DNA from: CALXVA01 sp944393025
GTDB lineage: Bacteria > Bacillota > Clostridia > TANB77 > CAG-508
Length of the DNA stretch: 64,000 nt
Assembly: GCA_963931445.1 (NCBI GenBank)
Contig: OZ007016.1
Span: 992,001-1,056,000 of the forward strand
Reading direction: 5' to 3'
In this document: in pieces, positions 62,219 through 64,000 of the stretch
Numbering within the stretch: the stretch's first letter is position 1
Layout: the number at the start of each line of letters is the position of its first letter
Notes under the pieces: generated by a model
What the model saw: only the letters and a program-made list of their open reading frames with translations
What the model was told of the DNA's origin: nothing
The model's database searches: none
Position numbers and translations under genes: made by a program

Positions 62219-63202
62219 ATGATAAATGCAGATCAAAATCCTGAATTTGTAAACTCTTTTTTAGATTATTCTATTACAATTTTAAATAAGTCTCCAAATT
62301 CAGTTAAAGAATATAATTATGATTTAAATGCATTTTTAAGATACATGAAAATTCATTTTAAATTAACAAATGAAACAGACTTTAATAATATTTCTATAAA
62401 AGACTTTTCTCTAGATACATTAAAGAAAATAACTTTAAATGATATTCATGCTTTTTTATCTTATTTAGCATTAAATCAAAAAGCTAAACCAGCAACTAGA
62501 GCTAGAAAAATATCGACTATACGAATATTTTTCTCTTATCTATCACAAAAAGCAAATCTTTTAGAAAGTAATCCCGCTCAAAATTTAGAAACTCCTAAGC
62601 TTGATAAAAGAATTCCAAAATATTTATCTCTTGATGATAGTAAAAAATTATTAAATGTTACAGCAGATGAAAACGATGAAAATAAAGAAAGAGATTTAGC
62701 TATTATCACATTGTTTCTTAATTGTGGTTTAAGATTGTCTGAATTAGTTGGAATAAATGTTTCTAATATAGATTTTAATGAATGTAAACTTACTGTAATA
62801 GGTAAAGGAAATAAAGAGCGTACTATTTATCTTAATAAAGCTTGTATAAATTCCATAAAAAATTATTTATTAGTAAGACCAACAGAAGGTATTAAAATTG
62901 ATTCTAAAGCTTCAAATAAAGCACTATTTTTAAGCAAAAGAAAAGAAAGAATTAGCAATCGCACCGTTCAATATATTGTAGAACGAGAATTGCAAAAAGC
63001 TGGATTAGATACTTCAAAATATTCTACTCATAAATTAAGACATACTGCTGCTACATTAATGTATCAATATGGAAATGTTGATATTAGAGCACTACAAGAA
63101 TTGCTCGGACATGAAAGTATTTCAACAACTGAAATTTATACCCATGTAAGCAATGAACAAGTACGAAATGCTGTTGAAGTAAATCCTTTGGCCAATCTTT
63201 GA
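62219..63202 (+). CDS. XerC/XerD-like tyrosine recombinase
   Basis: A 327-residue recombinase from the ATG at 62219 (TGAGGTG upstream). N-terminal SAM-like DNA-binding domain (residues 5-105) and catalytic domain with the Arg in NCGLRLSELVG near residue 170, Lys in GKGNKERTIYL, HKLRHTAATLMYQYG near residue 272, LLGHESISTTEIYTH with the nucleophile Tyr near residue 306. The overall form is that of a housekeeping Xer protein. It lies 12 kb from the conjugative element and next to an O-antigen ligase gene, so it is probably chromosomal. Confidence 0.92.
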   Translation: MINADQNPEFVNSFLDYSITILNKSPNSVKEYNYDLNAFLRYMKIHFKLTNETDFNNISIKDFSLDTLKKITLNDIHAFLSYLALNQKAKPATRARKISTIRIFFSYLSQKANLLESNPAQNLETPKLDKRIPKYLSLDDSKKLLNVTADENDENKERDLAIITLFLNCGLRLSELVGINVSNIDFNECKLTVIGKGNKERTIYLNKACINSIKNYLLVRPTEGIKIDSKASNKALFLSKRKERISNRTVQYIVERELQKAGLDTSKYSTHKLRHTAATLMYQYGNVDIRALQELLGHESISTTEIYTHVSNEQVRNAVEVNPLANL

Positions 63203-63228
63203 TATAATACAAAAGGAGAAAATAACTT

Positions 63229-63753
63229 ATGATAACAAATAAAATAATAAATATAACTCTAAATGTAATTATATTTCTAATACCATTATTAGCACTTCCC
63301 CATGGTATTAATTCAATTCCATATAATATTTTAAAAATAGTTTCTTTATTAATTTGTGGACTTGTTTTATTAATTTCACTAATTATTAAAAGAAAAGAAT
63401 TAAAATTTGATATAATAGATAAAACCTTAATTGTTTTTTATATTTTAATAATATTAAGTACAATATTTTCAATAAATAAAATAAAATCAGTTATAGGTGA
63501 ATACAATAGATATGAAGGATTATTAACTTTAACAGTATACTTTCTAATATATTATTGCGCCAAATATTATTTTACTTATAATAAAAATATTAAAATTTTT
63601 GCAATAACAACATTAAGCATTTGTTCCATTATAGGAATATTACAATATTATAATATTTTTCCTTTATATCAAATCTTTAATATTCCATATAAAGTGGGTT
63701 TCGCTTCTTCAACCTTTGGAAATAGAAACTTTTTTGGAAGCTTTCTTTCTATA
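63229..63753 (+). CDS. O-antigen ligase-like membrane protein, N-terminal part up to CGG
   Basis: 175 residues with about six hydrophobic segments; GEYNRYEGLLTLTVYF near residue 90 and FGNRNFFGSFLSI near residue 163 are typical of the WzyE/WaaL O-antigen ligase family in Clostridia. After ATA the zero frame reads CGG TGT TAC and continues into polar, non-membrane sequence (KKFFVYEFTIFFCHDDF) until 63921. Skipping C at 63754 keeps the membrane pattern. AAAGGAG lies 9 bases before the ATG. Confidence 0.85.
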
Positions 63754-63754
63754 C

Positions 63755-64000
63755 GGTGTTACTCTATTTATGGCTTTATACATAATAAAAAACAAAAAAA
63801 GTTTTTTGTTTATGAGTTTACTATCTTTTTTTGCCATGATGATTTCTGTTACAAGAAGTTCATGGATTGCATTAGCAGTTGCTTCAATTTTTGGTATTAT
63901 TTATATAATAAAGAACTTTAATAAAGATATTTTAAAGAGAACTATTATACTTGCATCATGTTTTACTATAATTTTTATTTTTGTATTAAAACCACCAACT
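63755..64000 (+). CDS. O-antigen ligase-like protein, continuation after CGG, runs off the window
   Basis: 82 codons, open to the window end: GVTLFMALYIIKNKKSFLFM, then LSFFAMMISVTRSSWIALAV and IFGIIYIIKNFNKDILKRTI. The phrase SVTRSSWIALA is the family motif (TxSRxxW/ TxSRGAW-type) expected directly after FFGSFLSI. There is no start signal here. The gene is the fifth CGG site and lies outside the conjugative element, so the phenomenon is not restricted to mobile DNA. Confidence 0.82.

Noticed and set aside
62219..63202. Xer-like recombinase as the integrase of the conjugative element
   Set aside because: It is 12 kb beyond the element border, separated by several unrelated operons, and has the form of a housekeeping Xer protein.
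1..64000. CRISPR arrays, tRNA or rRNA genes, insertion sequences
   Set aside because: No regularly spaced repeats, cloverleaf-like G+C-rich segments, ribosomal RNA blocks or transposase frames were seen.

Overview
The window is very A+T-rich, with Bacillota-style ribosome binding sites (AGGAGG, many TTG/GTG starts), class B sortase, VPKTG-anchored surface protein, VanRS/BceAB-like regulators and a Gram-positive conjugation machine. It suggests an uncultured, low-GC Clostridia-like bacterium, probably host-associated. Almost all genes lie on the minus strand.

Layout. (1) 1-8.6 kb: a response regulator cut by the window edge, an ABC-2-type exporter with a membrane-anchored beta-propeller-like protein, and a MacB/FtsX-type exporter made of one ATPase and two half-size permeases. 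(2) 8.7-15.2 kb: an ECF sigma/anti-sigma pair, a second sigma factor that carries its own membrane segments, and four membrane-anchored extracytoplasmic proteins. (3) 15.3-47.6 kb: an integrative/conjugative element with CHAP hydrolase, sortase B, VirB4, PrgI, TrbL/VirB6, MT-A70 methyltransferase, Maff2, VirD4, PcfB, relaxase, MobC, a candidate oriT, a Toprim primase-like protein, an HNH nuclease, a 2354-residue methyltransferase-helicase, a 1408-residue thioester/Cna-B adhesin and ParAB. No integrase gene lies inside it. (4) 47.6-50.8 kb: long non-coding DNA with repeats around a GNAT acetyltransferase and a Fic protein. (5) 50.8-64 kb: a decayed antiporter, Bax-inhibitor-1 protein, ArsR regulator, VanRS-like two-component system with a BceAB-like transporter, a PHP/small protein/zeta-toxin operon, a XerC-like recombinase and the start of an O-antigen ligase-like gene.

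The most striking observation concerns translation. Five times, in four genes, an otherwise intact reading frame is broken by exactly one extra C, and each time the broken codon reads CGG. Skipping that C gives a GGA or GGT glycine codon and restores the expected protein. A hand scan of the window found no other in-frame CGG; CGA and CGT do serve as arginine codons. This fits a genome in which CGG is unassigned or starved and acts as a +1 frameshift signal (the logic of yeast Ty1 CUU-AGG-C), or in which CGGN is read as a four-base codon. A systematic sequencing error is the main alternative. A sixth break, in the BceA-like ATPase, sits on a canonical -1 slippery heptamer (A AAA AAC) and is restored exactly by a -1 slip or by one missing A.
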